DNA of 64,000 bases from Nematopogon swammerdamellus (Eukaryota; Arthropoda; Insecta; Lepidoptera; Adelidae). This document shows, piece by piece, positions 46,420-56,689 of this stretch (positions are counted from its first letter, which is position 1; the number at the start of each line of letters is the position of its first letter). A program made the translations under genes and the position numbers. Where the stretch lies: assembly GCA_946902875.1 (NCBI GenBank), contig OX336342.1, positions 13,261,523 to 13,325,522 on the forward strand, written 5' to 3'. Below the pieces are notes generated by a model that was given only the letters and a program-made list of their open reading frames with translations, did not search any database and had not been told where the DNA came from.

Positions 46420-47870
46420 AACCATGGGCGAGGCCGAAGGCCGAACTGCGAAGTCGATAAACCATCTCTGAGAAAGTAAGTAATTGAGGGCGAGGCTTCA
46501 GGCTGAGCTGCATTCTAGAAAGAAAATAATCCTTCTCAAAGAAAGTAAGTAACTGAGGGCGAGGCCGAAGGCCGAGCTGCGTTTAGGAAGACGATAAACC
46601 ATCTATAAGGAAGTAAGTATTTAAGGGCGAGGCCGAAGGCCGAGCTGCGTTCATGAAGACGATAAACCTTTTCGAAAAAGTAAGTAACTGAGGGCGAGGC
46701 AGAATTCCGACCTGCGTTCAGAAAGACTATAAACCTTCTCAAAGAAAGTAAGTAACTAAGGGCGAGGCCGAAGGCCGAGCTGCGTTCAGGAAGACATCTT
46801 CTCGAAGAAAGTAAGTAACTGAGGGCGAGGCCGAAGGCCGAGCTGCGTTCAGAAGGACCATAAACCTTCTCAAAGAAAGTAAGTAACTGAGGGCAAGGCC
46901 AAAGGCCGAGCTGCGTTCAGGAAGACTATAAACCTTCTCGAAGAAAGTAAGTAACAAAAGGCGAGGCCGAAGGCAGAGCTGCGTTCAGGAAGACGATAAA
47001 TATTCTCGAAGAAAGTAAGTAACTGATGGCGCGGCCTAAGGCCGAGCTGCGTTCAGGAAGACTATATACCTTCTCGAAGAAAGCAAGTAACAAAGGGCGA
47101 GGCCGAAGGCCGAGCTGCGTTCAGGAAAACTATAAACTTTCTCGAAGAAAGTAAGTAACAAAGGGCGAGGCCGAAGGCCGAGCTGCGTTCACGAAGACCA
47201 TAAACCTTCTCGAATAAAGTAAGCAACTGAGGGCGAGGCGGAAGGCCGAGCTGCGTTCAGGAAGACGATAAACCATCTCTAAGAAAGTAAGTAATCAAGG
47301 GCGAGGCCGAAGGCCGAGCTGCGTTCAGGAAGGCCATAAACCTTCTCGAAGAAAGTAAGTAACTAAGGGCGAGGCCGAAGGCCGAGCTGCGTTAAGGAAG
47401 ACTATAAACCTACTCGAAGAAAGTAAGTAACTGAAGGCCAGGCCGAAGGCCGAGCTGCATTCAGGAAGACCATAAACCTTCTCGAAGAAAGTAAGTAACT
47501 AAGGGCGAGGCCGAAAGCCGAGCTGCGTTCAGGAATGCTATAAAACTTCTCGAAGAAAGTGAGTAACTGAGGGTGAGGCTGAAGGCTATAAACCATCTCG
47601 GTGAAAGTAAGTATTAGTATATACTTACTTTCACCGAGATGGTTTATAGCCGGATGGATGAGGCCGAAGGCCGATCTGCGTTCAGGAAGAGGATAAACCT
47701 TCTCGATCAAAGTAAGTAACTATGGGCGAGGCTGAAGGCCGAGCCGCGGTTAGGTAAAAAACCTTCTTAAATAAATTAAGTAGCTAAAGGGGAGGTTTCA
47801 GGCTAAGCTGCATTCCGGAATACAGTAAACCTTCTCGAAGAAAGTACGTAACAAATGGCGAGGCCACTGG
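46420..47870 (+). repeat. 68-bp minisatellite array, about 21 units
   Basis: Consensus blocks per unit: GGGCGAGGCCGAAGGCCGAG, CTGCGTTCAGGAAGACGATA, AACCTTCTCGAAGAAAGTAA, GTAACTGA. Successive copies are 68 bp apart where counted (for example 47101 and 47169). Each unit contains the dyad GGCCGAAGGCC. Minus-strand frames encoding repeats around SLPERSSAFGLALSYLL are only the translation of the array, and 68 is not a multiple of three. Confidence 0.9.
47584..47651. repeat. perfect 31-bp inverted repeat inside the array
   Basis: The arm at 47584-47614 (starting GGCTATAAACCATCTCGG) is exactly complementary to 47621-47651 with a 6-base loop TAGTAT. The array continues on both sides, so the palindrome arose by local inversion-duplication of a unit. 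Confidence 0.9.
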
Positions 47871-48479
47871 CACCCCATTCCCGAAAACGAAAAAATTCGA
47901 AAACCAAAAACCCTGAAACACATCTTTAGTGATTTATTCTCAGCAGCTGTAATTCAAATTTTCATGTTTCTAACTTCAAATAAAAAAGTCTTTCATACAA
48001 AGTCGTCGTCCCCATTTCCCCCCCTTAAAGTTGTAATTTCCAAAAATCCTTAACGGATGCTTACGTTATGAAATAAACCTATGTTCCAAATTTCAGCTTT
48101 CTATACTTAGTAGTTTTGGCTGTGCGTTGATAGATCAGTCAGTCAGGACAAATAATTTTATAAGTATAGATATCTACTCTTTATTCTATTCGTCTCTTCT
48201 ACCAAAAGCACCAACGCAACGCAACAGAACTGCCAACGCCATATATTACGACCATTCGACACTAAATTCCGTTTTCTTTGATACTGCTCAACCCTAAGGC
48301 TATTTAACTTTATGGTATATAGCCTATCTATAGTGAGCCTGAAGAACTACTCTTTACATTGGTGTAAACCGCATCAAAATCTGTTAAGTGGTTCCGATTT
48401 TACCTCAAACATACATACATATAGTGCATACATAGGATACGCAAAGCCCCCCCAGTATGGACAAAAATATATAAAATCC

Positions 48480-48985
48480 TTAAATCTAATTTTGAAATCA
48501 TCCCCTATTTTAATTTAAGGGTTGACTTAGCAAAAACGCTGAAACACGTAATTCTTTATTAAATACCAAAAGCCTAAATATGAATTTTCATATGCCTAAC
48601 TTGAGAAATGATCGGTTCCCCATACAATCTTTCATCCCCTATTTCACCCCGATAAGGGTTGTTTTTGAGACAAAAGGTAGCCTATGTTCTTCCTCAGGAT
48701 GCAATTCATCTCCGTACAAAATTTTATAAAATGCTAAAATCTAATTTTGAAATCAACCCCTATTTTAATTTAAGGGTTGATTTAGCAAAAACGCTGAAAC
48801 ACGTATTTCCTTATTTCATACCAAAAGCCCAAATATGAATTTTCATATCCCTAACTTAAGAAATGCTGAGTTCCCCATACAAACTTACATCCCCTATTTC
48901 ACCCCCTTAAGGGTTGTTTTTTGAGACAAAAAATAGCCTATGTCCGTCCTCAGGATGCAGTTCATCTCCGTGCAATATTTTATCG
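48480..48985 (+). repeat. two direct copies of a 250-bp segment
   Basis: TAAATCTAATTTTGAAATCA at 48480 and AAAATCTAATTTTGAAATCA near 48735 start matching segments. Both contain TTTAAGGGTTGA, GCAAAAACGCTGAAACACGT, CATCCCCTATTTCACCCC and CAGGATGCA. Confidence 0.8.
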
Positions 48986-49082
48986 AAATCTGTTCAGCGG
49001 TTTAGGCGTGAAAAGGTAACAGACAGACAACAGAGTTACTTTCGAATTTATAATATTAAAGTATAGTATGGATATAAAAAAA

Positions 49083-50209
49083 AATTGTTTACTGCTTTTC
49101 AAAATATTCCCCTCCAATCCCTATGCACTTATGCATTCGGGTGAACCAGCTTTAAAAACATTTAAAAAACGTATATTGCGGGTGGTCGAAAAATAACCGC
49201 CGAAATTCTTCGACGGCCTCGTCTGCAGTGTTGAATTTTCGCCCGCGAAGCATTTTTTTTACCGTGGGAAATTAAAAAAAAATCGCATGGAGCTAAATCT
49301 GGGCTGCACGTAGGATGGGATAACATTTGTACCCCCGAAGCTGTCAAATAGTCCATGGTTCTAGCAGCTGTGTGAGCGGGCGCCTTATCTTGGTGAAAAA
49401 GAATGCCACGGACGCCGCTCCTTGGACGCTCGCTATTCAACTCCCCGAAAGCTTGAGGCAGACAAACTTCGCAATACCATTCACTAGTAACTGTTGTACG
49501 GTCTTCTAGCGGAATTACTGCTACTGGTCCACTGCGGCGAAAAAAAACCGCTATCATTTTTTTATTAACGCTCCGTCCGCGAACAACTTATGTGGGCAAT
49601 CGTCCTCTTCAAACACCCATTGCGTGGATTGCTGCTTCGTGAAAGGATCGTAGCTGTAGATCCAAGATTCGTCAGTTGTAAGGATGTAGGATACGTTTTG
49701 CGAAGTTCCTTCTTCGAACTTTTCCAGCATAAATTTACACCAATCGACACGACGGGATTTTTGTTCTTCGGTGAGAGAATGAGGTATCCATCGCGAAGCA
49801 ACCTTCCTAACTTTGAGGTGTTCATGCAGGATGGTGGAAACTGCCTGTGATCCAATCTTCAGTTCAGCCTGAATCTCCCGATGTGTAATGTGTCTATTCC
49901 CCCGCAATAGCCGCTCTACCCTGATGACGTTTTCATGAGTGACTGCAGTTGATGGTCGGCCGGGTCTGGGGTCATCGTTTAGGTTCTCTCCACCACGTTT
50001 AAATTCACGAAACCAATAAGTAACTGTTGCTAACGCAAGAGCAGACCCCCCAAAAGTTGCTTGTAAATTTTCGTGAGATTCCTTGAAGGTTAACCCTCGT
50101 TTATAATCATAGAAAATCCAAAGAGATTGTATTACGTCGCTGCGCCAGCGACGTAATACAAACTCTTTGAGAGAATCATAACACGAAAAGCTTCTTGCGA
50201 GACGTCCAT
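49083..50209 (-). pseudogene. mariner-family transposase, D,D34D, few disruptions
   Basis: The likely start is ATG at 50209-50207 (MDVSQEAFRV). The helix-turn-helix follows with VTYWFREFKRGG, RPGRPS and then a 117-codon open stretch (49907-49554) holding ITHREIQAELKIG, ILHEHL, SLTEEQK and the first catalytic Asp in TTDESWIYSYDP. After a frameshift near 49555 the next frame (49557-49162) has SEWY, LFHQDKAPAHTA (second Asp, with QD where HDN is usual) and CSPDLAPCDFFL (third Asp). The last part shifts frame again and ends GEYFEKQ near 49086. A 23-bp near-perfect palindrome disrupts the N-terminal coding region at 50120-50168. The gene is dead but much better preserved than the copy at 15 kb. 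Confidence 0.85.
50120..50168. repeat. 23-bp near-perfect palindrome within the mariner gene
   Basis: AAAGAGATTGTATTACGTCG continues to CTG, then loop CGC, then CAGCGACGTAATACAAACTCTTT. Only one position mismatches between the arms. Confidence 0.85.
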
Positions 50210-51204
50210 TGTTGCAAATAAAATATGAGTGACGGGTAACCGTTAAAAATATTTAAAAAAAGAACTAAACATAGGTGGCCAATAATTTTCATCAAGGAGA
50301 TTTGTATTTAAATTAGCCGTCAAATCAAAATAGTTTCAGGAAAAAAAAAATTGTATTTATTCTGTGGCTAACAATTTTCGGAACAGCCCACGTATATTAG
50401 TTAGAGATGTTAATTGGTCAGGGGCGTTGTGTAGGGGATCTTAACGTACATGGTCAGAGAAGCAGAAATCCAGTGTAGGTCTAGGTACTTATATTGAATC
50501 TGTTATTGTCTTTAATATTGTACAAGTTTTTACTACTTAATTGATTGTAACTGTAAAGATGTTGATTCTATAATAAATAAATAAATAAATAAATATAAAA
50601 AATGATGAGCTTTGTTTTGATGTTTTGCAATCCTTAATCAATCACAGACAGCTAGGTTCATGTCCATCGCTTGTAAGGCAAAGCGGTAGGTAATAGTTTT
50701 AACGCGTTTGTGGGCAGTACTACATATTATATGGTTATCTAAAGAAAGGGATTGAAAAAAGTGGCTTTCCTTTATTCCTCTCGCCCACAGTATTGCCGTC
50801 TAAAGAAAATAAAGCATTTGATCGAAGGCAAAAATTTTCAAATAAAAAAATATGCTATGCTAAAAAAAAATTGCATGCCGACTGTACAGCTGTAAAACGC
50901 CGCCATATCCAATCCCTTTCTTTAAATAACCAGGTTATACGTTCGAAGTCGTCGGCGTTCGTGCACCACTTTATTTCTCGCTATCTTTTACCCGCGGCTT
51001 CGCGTCGCGTTACTTTTTGCCCAAAGCTCAGGCCGCCGATGACGTAGTTTAGCCTAAAACCATTTTGAGAAGTGACAGAATGCAACAGTGGAAACCGTAC
51101 CTATGTAAATCGATAAAGTGTTCTCGAGTTAAAAGAATATTCATATTGACGTACGACGACGGCCGCCGCCGCCGGTCACCCGTAGAAACTTCACTTTACA
51201 TACA
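50210..51204. other. gene-free sequence
   Basis: A (AAAT)n run at about 50568-50595 looks like a repeat tail. CGCGGCTTCGCGTCGCGTTA near 50993 resembles the start of the CCCGCGG repeats. GC-rich stretch near 51150-51175. No gene. Confidence 0.4.
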
Positions 51205-51505
51205 TATACTATACATACATACATACCATACGCTGTATCCCGACAATCGGGGTAAGCAAAGTAAACGGTGTTGTCCTACAAGGACTCATGTAAATTACAG
51301 CACAAAACCGACCACCAAGTTTAGCAAAGTAATACAAGATAACTGTCAAGCAGCCAGTAAGGCACGAAGACCCACCTGCTGCGTGACTCAGCGGAAGGAC
51401 CGTGTCGAGGTCAGAGGTGGCTAGCCTATTACGCCGTTTACGACATGCATGGATGGGGAGAGATGCAGTGGGGCTATTCTTTTTAAGAACCAGCTCCATA
51501 CGGTA
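51205..51505 (+). repeat. interspersed repeat family A copy
   Basis: TACATACCATACGCTGTATC, CCCGACAATCGGGGTAAGCA, AATTACAGCACAAAACCGAC, AGCCAGTAAGGCACGAAGAC, CCACCTGCTGCGTGACTCAG and GATGGGGAGAGATGCAGTGG follow family order. Part of the right section is deleted. Confidence 0.8.
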
Positions 51506-51696
51506 CTTTTAACGGTATTTTGTCAATTTCTTTCACATTACGAGTTTGATTTAAGAGTATTTCCATCACGAACACGAGGTTGCTCCATGGTTCGCATTCC
51601 ATAAAATACTGTACCCACGTCTCTTTATAAGTACTTAGTAAGATAATATCAGCCCGGATTTACACGACCGGAAGGCCGAGTACTACAACTACCTAA
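51506..51696. other. gene-free sequence
   Basis: Nothing identified. Confidence 0.35.
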
Positions 51697-52160
51697 CGAT
51701 GGTTTACAGGCAATACCTCGTACCCACGGAGAGCAAATTTTACAGGAGAGAGTAAAAACGGTTTCATTTCACACAAAATGAAATAAATGTAAATATTTTG
51801 TGGTTGTTGTTTCTGTTTGATTGTTTTTAATAGTTTTAATAAAAAAATTGATTCAAAATAAATATAATTATTTTGACTATTTTGACAGGCTGTGTGGCTT
51901 GCGAGAAATTTTTTTTTTATTTATTTAATCCGGTATGGGTGGCTGAGTCGGAGGGGACAAAATTGCGCGCAAATTTCGCTGAATGTGTTACCACTCGCTT
52001 GGGGAAGTGATTTATTGCCACTATTTCAAATTATTAAACTCGCAACCGTGGGTTACGAGTTTTTGCAAACACATAAAGTATTTTAATTTGAAATTTTTCT
52101 GCATACTTAACTCGATTTCAGCTTTTTTGTGGGTTACGAGGTATTGCCTGTAAACCATCG
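51697..52160. mobile_element. TIR element (MITE) with CTAA flanks
   Basis: The left end CGATGGTTTACAGGCAATAC continues CTCGTACCCAC. The right end (52129-52160) is its inverted copy with one extra base. The tetranucleotide CTAA lies immediately outside both ends (51693-51696 and 52161-52164) and fits a target duplication. A fragment of the tRNA-SINE tail (TTAATCCGGTATGGGTGGCT, GAGTCGGAGGGGAC at about 51925-51957) lies inside, in reverse. Confidence 0.75.
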
Positions 52161-52164
52161 CTAA

Positions 52165-52530
52165 GTGTTTTAGACGTAAGAAAATGCACTTCTCTGCTAA
52201 TTGGCCGCAGGTAATCATTATTGAGCGTTGGAAAGCGCTGCCGATAGCACGGCCGGGAAATCGTAGCGATCCCGCTGTGAATAGCGGAAAGTGGCGGAAG
52301 CGGTTCGCCGCCTGTTGCTATGCGGAACTGCGGATGCCGCCGTAGTGTCGTCGTACGCATCACGTCTCACTGAACGCCACATGTGTCGTACGTACCAAAC
52401 AGTTGAAACTAAGTATTTTTCTTGGATGCAGAATTTCGGGAAAATGTTTCTTGAATAAAGAATATCGGGAAAATTTTACTGTAACTGTATCGCCGTAATT
52501 TTATGCATACATGATTTTTAGTACTTTTTA
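52165..52530. other. gene-free sequence
   Basis: Moderately GC-rich to 52380. An 81-codon minus frame at 52118-52363 crosses the MITE end and is not a gene. Confidence 0.35.
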
Positions 52531-52950
52531 ACCGACTTCAAAAAAAGGAGGAGGTTCTCAATTCGACTGTATTTTTTTTATGTTTGTTACCTCAGAACTT
52601 TCGACTGGGTGAATTGAATTTTTATTTGAAAGCTGGTGCTTCCCGTGTGGTCCCATTTTAATTTGGTCAAGATCGGATTGGAAAGCGAGGCGGAATCGCG
52701 AGGCCGAAGGCCAAGCGATTCCGCCGAGTACATTAATAGCAAAAAATTTCTAAAGAAAAACTGTGAAATAAAAACTATTTAAAAAAATATAAAAATGGCC
52801 TTCAAAAGTGTATGAAATAAAAAAAATCGAACCCTAGAGTTGAAGGCGGTGGTGCTAAAGCAAGCAAAAATAACCGACCGCCTTCAACTCTAGGGTTCGT
52901 TTTTTTCTTTTATTTCATACATTTTTGAAGGCGGTTTTTATTTTTTTTTA
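52531..52950. repeat. family D sequence with a long inverted repeat
   Basis: It starts ACCGACTTCAAAAAAAGGAG, GAGGTTCTCAATTCG. The part at 52791-52850 and the part at 52877-52940 form an inverted repeat of about 60 bp. The arms include CGAACCCTAGAGTTGAAGGC and TATGAAATAAAA, with AAGCAAGCAAAAAT in the loop. GGCCGAAGGCC at about 52701-52712 resembles the minisatellite core. Confidence 0.7.
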
Positions 52951-53246
52951 CGCGACTGGTTGGCACCGAGTGTTATGTTTTTCATGTGTATGCATGTATG
53001 TATTAATGTCTATTTCTTTGGAATGCGCTGTAGCCTAAACGACTCGATGTCGTCGGTTTCGTCTCACTCGCGCGAATGTCATAGGGTACTACCACATTTT
53101 TTCAAGAATTTAAAATGGTGGAGAATGTAAAACCCCATCGTGTAGGGAGCAAGGATCATTAATGCGAAAATGCGATTTCAAACATATACCACACCTACTT
53201 AATTGGTTGAAACTAATGACTTAAAAACATAAAATAAAGAAATATG
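52951..53246. other. gene-free sequence
   Basis: Nothing identified. Confidence 0.35.
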
Positions 53247-53413
53247 ATACCCGACTGTTAAAAAATGAAGGAAACAAGGAAAGCTCAGTAGAAAATGTTG
53301 TAGTACGGCAGTGGGGCGGCGTGTAGAAGGATTCAAATAGGACTGAATTTAGCCCGACTACAGCATTTTCTAATGCTCTTTCCTTGTTTCCTTCATTTTT
53401 AGCAGTCAGGTTT
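53247..53413. repeat. inverted-repeat element with about 55-bp arms
   Basis: Left arm 53247-53306 begins ATACCCGACTGTTAAAAAAT and contains GAAGGAAACAAGGAAAG. Right arm 53357-53413 contains CTTTCCTTGTTTCCTTC and ends TTAGCAGTCAGGT. The 50-bp spacer is GC-rich. It is likely a short palindromic transposon related to family D. Confidence 0.75.
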
Positions 53414-53427
53414 TAATTTTTTTATTT

Positions 53428-53592
53428 CTTATGTAATCCGGTATGGGTGGTCCAGTCAGAGGAGTCAGAGCAGATGTTCCGGTTATGCTATATCACCTCC
53501 GGGAAGGTGGAGTACAGTGATACCAACCCAGTCGGCTACAATTTTATCTGCCGCCTAGAAAGGGGCAAGGGAAAGGACCTACAGTTTTTTTT
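53428..53592 (-). mobile_element. tRNA-SINE fragment, reverse, internally deleted
   Basis: TTATGTAATCCGGTATGGGT, GGTTATGCTATATCACCTCC, ACCAACCCAGTCGGCTACAA and GGGAAAGGACCTACAG are the reverse of parts of the SINE at 26728-27128. Confidence 0.75.
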
Positions 53593-53631
53593 TTATGGAA
53601 AGCGCCACTTGTGGCGTCGTTACACCTACAA

Positions 53632-53958
53632 GTAGGTTTTTTTTTTATGGAAACTGACACGGCCGGCTACATCACCTACAACATCCGTGATGTCAGCCCA
53701 TAACACCGGGTGAACTTAGTGCCACGTCAGTGCTTCCCTTCGGTCGTGCCGGCTACACTGAACTGGACGGAAAACACAAACTGTTTACATAGCCGTTTCG
53801 ACCGACCTTTCATTCAGTGCGGTGGTATCAACCCGGGCGGGTTAAACCCTACCACCTAGTAATATAAGAAGGGAGTCATATCCCTTAGTCGCCTTTTACG
53901 ACATACACGGGGAGAGATGCAGTGGGGCTATTCTTTTAAAGTACCGGCCCCACACGGT
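53632..53958 (-). mobile_element. chimeric SINE: family A end joined to SINE body, copy 1
   Basis: On the minus strand, CCGTGTGGGGCCGGTACTTT through GTCGTAAAAGGCGACTAAGG (the end of family A reversed) runs directly into ACTAGGTGGTAGGGTTTAAC, GCACTGAATGAAAGGTCGG, GAAGCACTGACGTGGCACTA and GTGTCAGTTTCCATAAAAAA, the body and tail of the composite SINE. The identical junction occurs at 56690-57018, so this is a propagated chimera. Confidence 0.8.
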
Positions 53959-53961
53959 AGG

Positions 53962-54330
53962 TGTCTAACGATGCCCATGGACATTGGACATTCTGTGATA
54001 CACGGGTATTGCGAATGCCATGCCGTCCTGACAGGAGTCTTTTCACGCCCGTCTTGAAAGGCCTTAGGCTTTACTTGGGAGGAAATAGATGGGCAGGTAG
54101 TGCGTCCCACATTTCCCCGGTTCTTCGAATAAATGACCTATAAAACCGGTTGATGCGCATCCGTGGTAGGAGTCTATTGTATAGGGGTGCATTCCCTGCC
54201 CAGTACGCGTAGATGGAGGTGGAATGGGGAATATGGACTCGCACAGCTCCTCCGAACACTCTATGAAATAGGCAATTGAACACACTTTGAGAGCTGACTT
54301 CCACGGAATTGCGGCGATTCTAAATCATGG
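53962..54330 (-). pseudogene. LINE C-terminal fragment
   Basis: The minus-strand frame 54304-54071 contains FNCLFHRVFGGAVRVHIP, ending GEMWDALPAHLFPP. This matches the usual C-terminal pattern of CR1/Jockey-type LINE proteins (a Trp-x-x-Leu-Pro motif, then a basic GVKRLLSG-like segment in another frame). It is joined directly to the family A end at 53958. Only the 3' terminal part remains. Confidence 0.6.
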
Positions 54331-54359
54331 GACACCTTAGGGTCATCACAGGATGGCAG

Positions 54360-54540
54360 TCGCTCGCACGGCGCCGGCGCGCGCGGCGTGGGAAGGATTT
54401 CGGGACGACATCCGGTGCGTCGCAGGCAGGCAGTGGATCCGTCCTGCCGAGTGTCGGGAGAATTGGAGAAAAATTTTAAAGGCTATGTCCAGCAGTGGAC
54501 AGCACAGCTGTTGATGATGATGATGATGATTGTTCAATCT
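54360..54540 (+). pseudogene. LINE C-terminal fragment with (GAT)n tail
   Basis: The plus strand encodes AAWEGFRDDIRCVAGRQWIR, then ENWRKILKAMSSSGQHS and a stop, followed by GATGATGATGATGATGATT. This terminal pattern and trinucleotide tail belong to RTE-like insect LINEs. Confidence 0.6.
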
Positions 54541-54632
54541 AGCATTTTATATTATCTACATATCTTCTTTTCTTCTTTCTATATTAATTCATAGATTAAT
54601 ATATAATATCTTATCTATAATTCATAGATTTC

Positions 54633-54792
54633 CCCCCAAGTATAGTCTCGGATCCTTCAAGAGAGGCGTCAGTAGGCACCTGTCAGGCCAGCATGGCATT
54701 CGCAACCCTGGCGTACGGCCGAATGTCCATGGGCGTCGTTAAACACCTTATGGGTGGTTCGGCGCCACATGTCGCACTTTCTATTAAAAAAA
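54633..54792 (+). pseudogene. LINE 3'-end fragment, opposite orientation to the 53962 copy
   Basis: CAAGTATAGTCTCGGATCCT encodes YSLGSFKRGVSRHLSGQHGI, related to the reversed fragment at 53962-54090. It continues to CATGGGCGTCGTTAAACACC, TTATGGGTGGTTCGG and an A-rich tail. The tail is also present at 26215. Confidence 0.65.
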
Positions 54793-56112
54793 AATAAAAT
54801 CAGCGGCTTAAGTCCTTAAAAAAATTAGCACCCACACACCCTGAACGACACTTTAAAATAAAATGATACCGCATTCTAAAGTAATAGTAGGCAACTATTT
54901 CATTCTCCGCGTATGCTTGTAATATGCCAGCATTCACATTATAAGCCTCCAGCATAAGCGCAAATTCCCACGTGAGACGTCAGTGTGAGACCTTTTATAA
55001 AGAAATTGCACACCAGCGGGGGTGCGGCGGCGGCGTCGTCGTCGAGTTCTTCGTCGCCGCGGTGCGGGGAGCACGGACGCGACGCGCGGAGCGGCGGGGA
55101 CCAAGTTTAAGAACGAATGTACTCAAAATGACATTAAAGTATTACATCTCCGAAGCCTCGCGGGATAGAAAAAGATGTGCTCCATTACCGATGCAGTGCT
55201 CTTATTTTATGGGTCGACTTTGCAACTCCCCTTTCAATATCATCTCTATTCTAAACATACCTTCAGCTCAAAATAAGTTTACATTCCATGAAAAGTTATT
55301 ACATTTTCGAACTGCAGAACCACATGCAATGCGATATGTATTTGTATGCCAATACAGGCCTTACTACAAGCAGCATAAGGTCGAAAAAGGTTTCCTACCG
55401 CGGTAGCGAGTGTTTCGACCGTAGGGAGAGCTCGCGTAAGTGACGGGTGTGAAATGTGAATAGTGTTCCAACTGAGGACTGAATTTAAATGATGTGAGAA
55501 TTTAAATGTATGCAGACATAAACATATCAAAGGAAGCGTATGGTTTTATTGCCATGGCACAATTTCAGCGAAGTGAATTGCGCTTCTCAGCGACAACGTT
55601 GAAAAATATTTAAATTATGCTGAATATGTAAGTATGATCTCATTTTATGTGCAATTCAATTTCTTTCATTTATTCTAGTTAAGTAGTTCAGTTATCTTTT
55701 TTAGTTTTTTATTGAGATCGCAATGGCAGTAGACAAAGAGCAAGTATGTGTGTAGATAGAGAGAGTCATTATTAGGATCAGTAACAAATTCAAGTACTGA
55801 GTCAAGATCTAAGACATTTCAGCGTGGTCCTGGGTACAATAAGTAAAGAAGAAAGCAAGCAAAGAAGTTCGTGATGAAACAGAGCTTAGAGAAAGGTTCA
55901 GCAGCGTGTAATACTTCCCTTGCTGAAGTATCGGCCGGCCTCGAGCATTTGCACATGAAGATTTCCGCAAGGAGGCACAAATATGTATATCGAGGCATTT
56001 CACAGTTGGCTAAAAGGCGGGCGGCGCGCGGAGGCGGCGCCAGCTTAGTCAGTTCCACAGAGCATCAAATGCGCGCGCCCGAGTTCCAATATTTTGTAAG
56101 CGGTTAGAATGT
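54793..56112. other. gene-free sequence with a CpG island
   Basis: A CpG-rich block lies at about 55015-55105, followed by a 144-codon plus frame (54972-55406) whose composition follows the GC block and has no domain I recognise. A second GC-rich stretch is at 56005-56045. Confidence 0.35.
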
Positions 56113-56335
56113 TTTTTATGTAATTCGATATGGGTGTATGAGTTTGAGGGGCCAGCGAGCACATGCTCCGACCTGCTAATATAACCTCTGAGGTGCCATA
56201 CCGGAGAGTTTCCTTTGAATTGCTAATAAGTATAATGAATGATAGGAGAAAACAGCCGAGGCAGCTATGCGGCCATCTTACGTTCAGTACGGTACTACCA
56301 TCCAACTCATTCGGCTATAATTTGCACAATAATTT
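56113..56335 (-). mobile_element. tRNA-SINE fragment, reverse
   Basis: TTATGTAATTCGATATGGGT, GAGCACATGCTCCGACCTGC, GGCAGCTATGCGGCCATCTT and TTCGGCTATAATTTG are reversed landmarks of the SINE at 26728-27128. The tRNA head is missing. Confidence 0.75.
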
Positions 56336-56361
56336 GAGCCTAATTTTCTTTTTCTTTGATT

Positions 56362-56685
56362 TATTATGTAATGCGGTATGGGTGGCTGAGTTGGAGGGGC
56401 CAAAGCACATGCTCCGACCAGCCAATATCACCTCCGAGAACGTAGGTGCCATACCGGAGACTTCCCTGGATTGCTGACTATACTTGACTAGAGGAGAACA
56501 CAACCGAGGCTGCTATGCGGTCATCTTACATCCAATACTCAGTACCCCGTGGTACAATATCAGTTGGCTACAATTTGAGCCTACCACCTAGTAAAGGGCA
56601 AGGGAAGGAATCTACAGTTTTACAACGGGTCCGAACGGTGAAGCAGCTGGTGTAGTACCTACTCAGGTAAATTATTCCGTCACCC
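56362..56685 (-). mobile_element. tRNA-SINE, reverse, lacking the tRNA head
   Basis: TTATGTAATGCGGTATGGGT, CCAGCCAATATCACCTCCGA, TTGAGCCTACCACCTAGTAA, GGGCAAGGGAAGGAATCTAC and GGTCCGAACGGTGAAGCAGC cover almost the whole SINE body in reverse order. Confidence 0.8.
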
Positions 56686-56689
56686 CAGT

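Larger units (their letters stand above)
46362..49060 (+). repeat. large CCCGCGG-type interspersed element containing a minisatellite
   Basis: It opens ACTAGCTGAGCCCGCGGCTC, CGCTCGCGTGAAATTCG and closes near 49055 with GAATTTATAATATTAAAGTA, the usual start and end of this lepidopteran repeat type. Inside are the 68-bp array (46420-47870), then a segment reading CAAATTTCAGCTTTCTATAC, GATAGATCAGTCAGTCAGGA near 48080-48150, and two direct copies of about 250 bp at 48480-48985. No intact reverse transcriptase or helicase frame is present. Confidence 0.65.

Noticed and set aside
46536..47710. Three minus-strand frames encoding repeats of a Ser/Ala/Pro/Leu-rich peptide
   Set aside because: They are translations of the 68-bp minisatellite. 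The period is not a multiple of three and each frame breaks after a few units.
49327..49850. Plus-strand frames over the 49-50 kb region
   Set aside because: They are antisense shadows of the mariner transposase.
54972..55406. 144-codon plus-strand open frame
   Set aside because: The first third is driven by a CpG island and the rest is unrelated AT-rich sequence with no domain.
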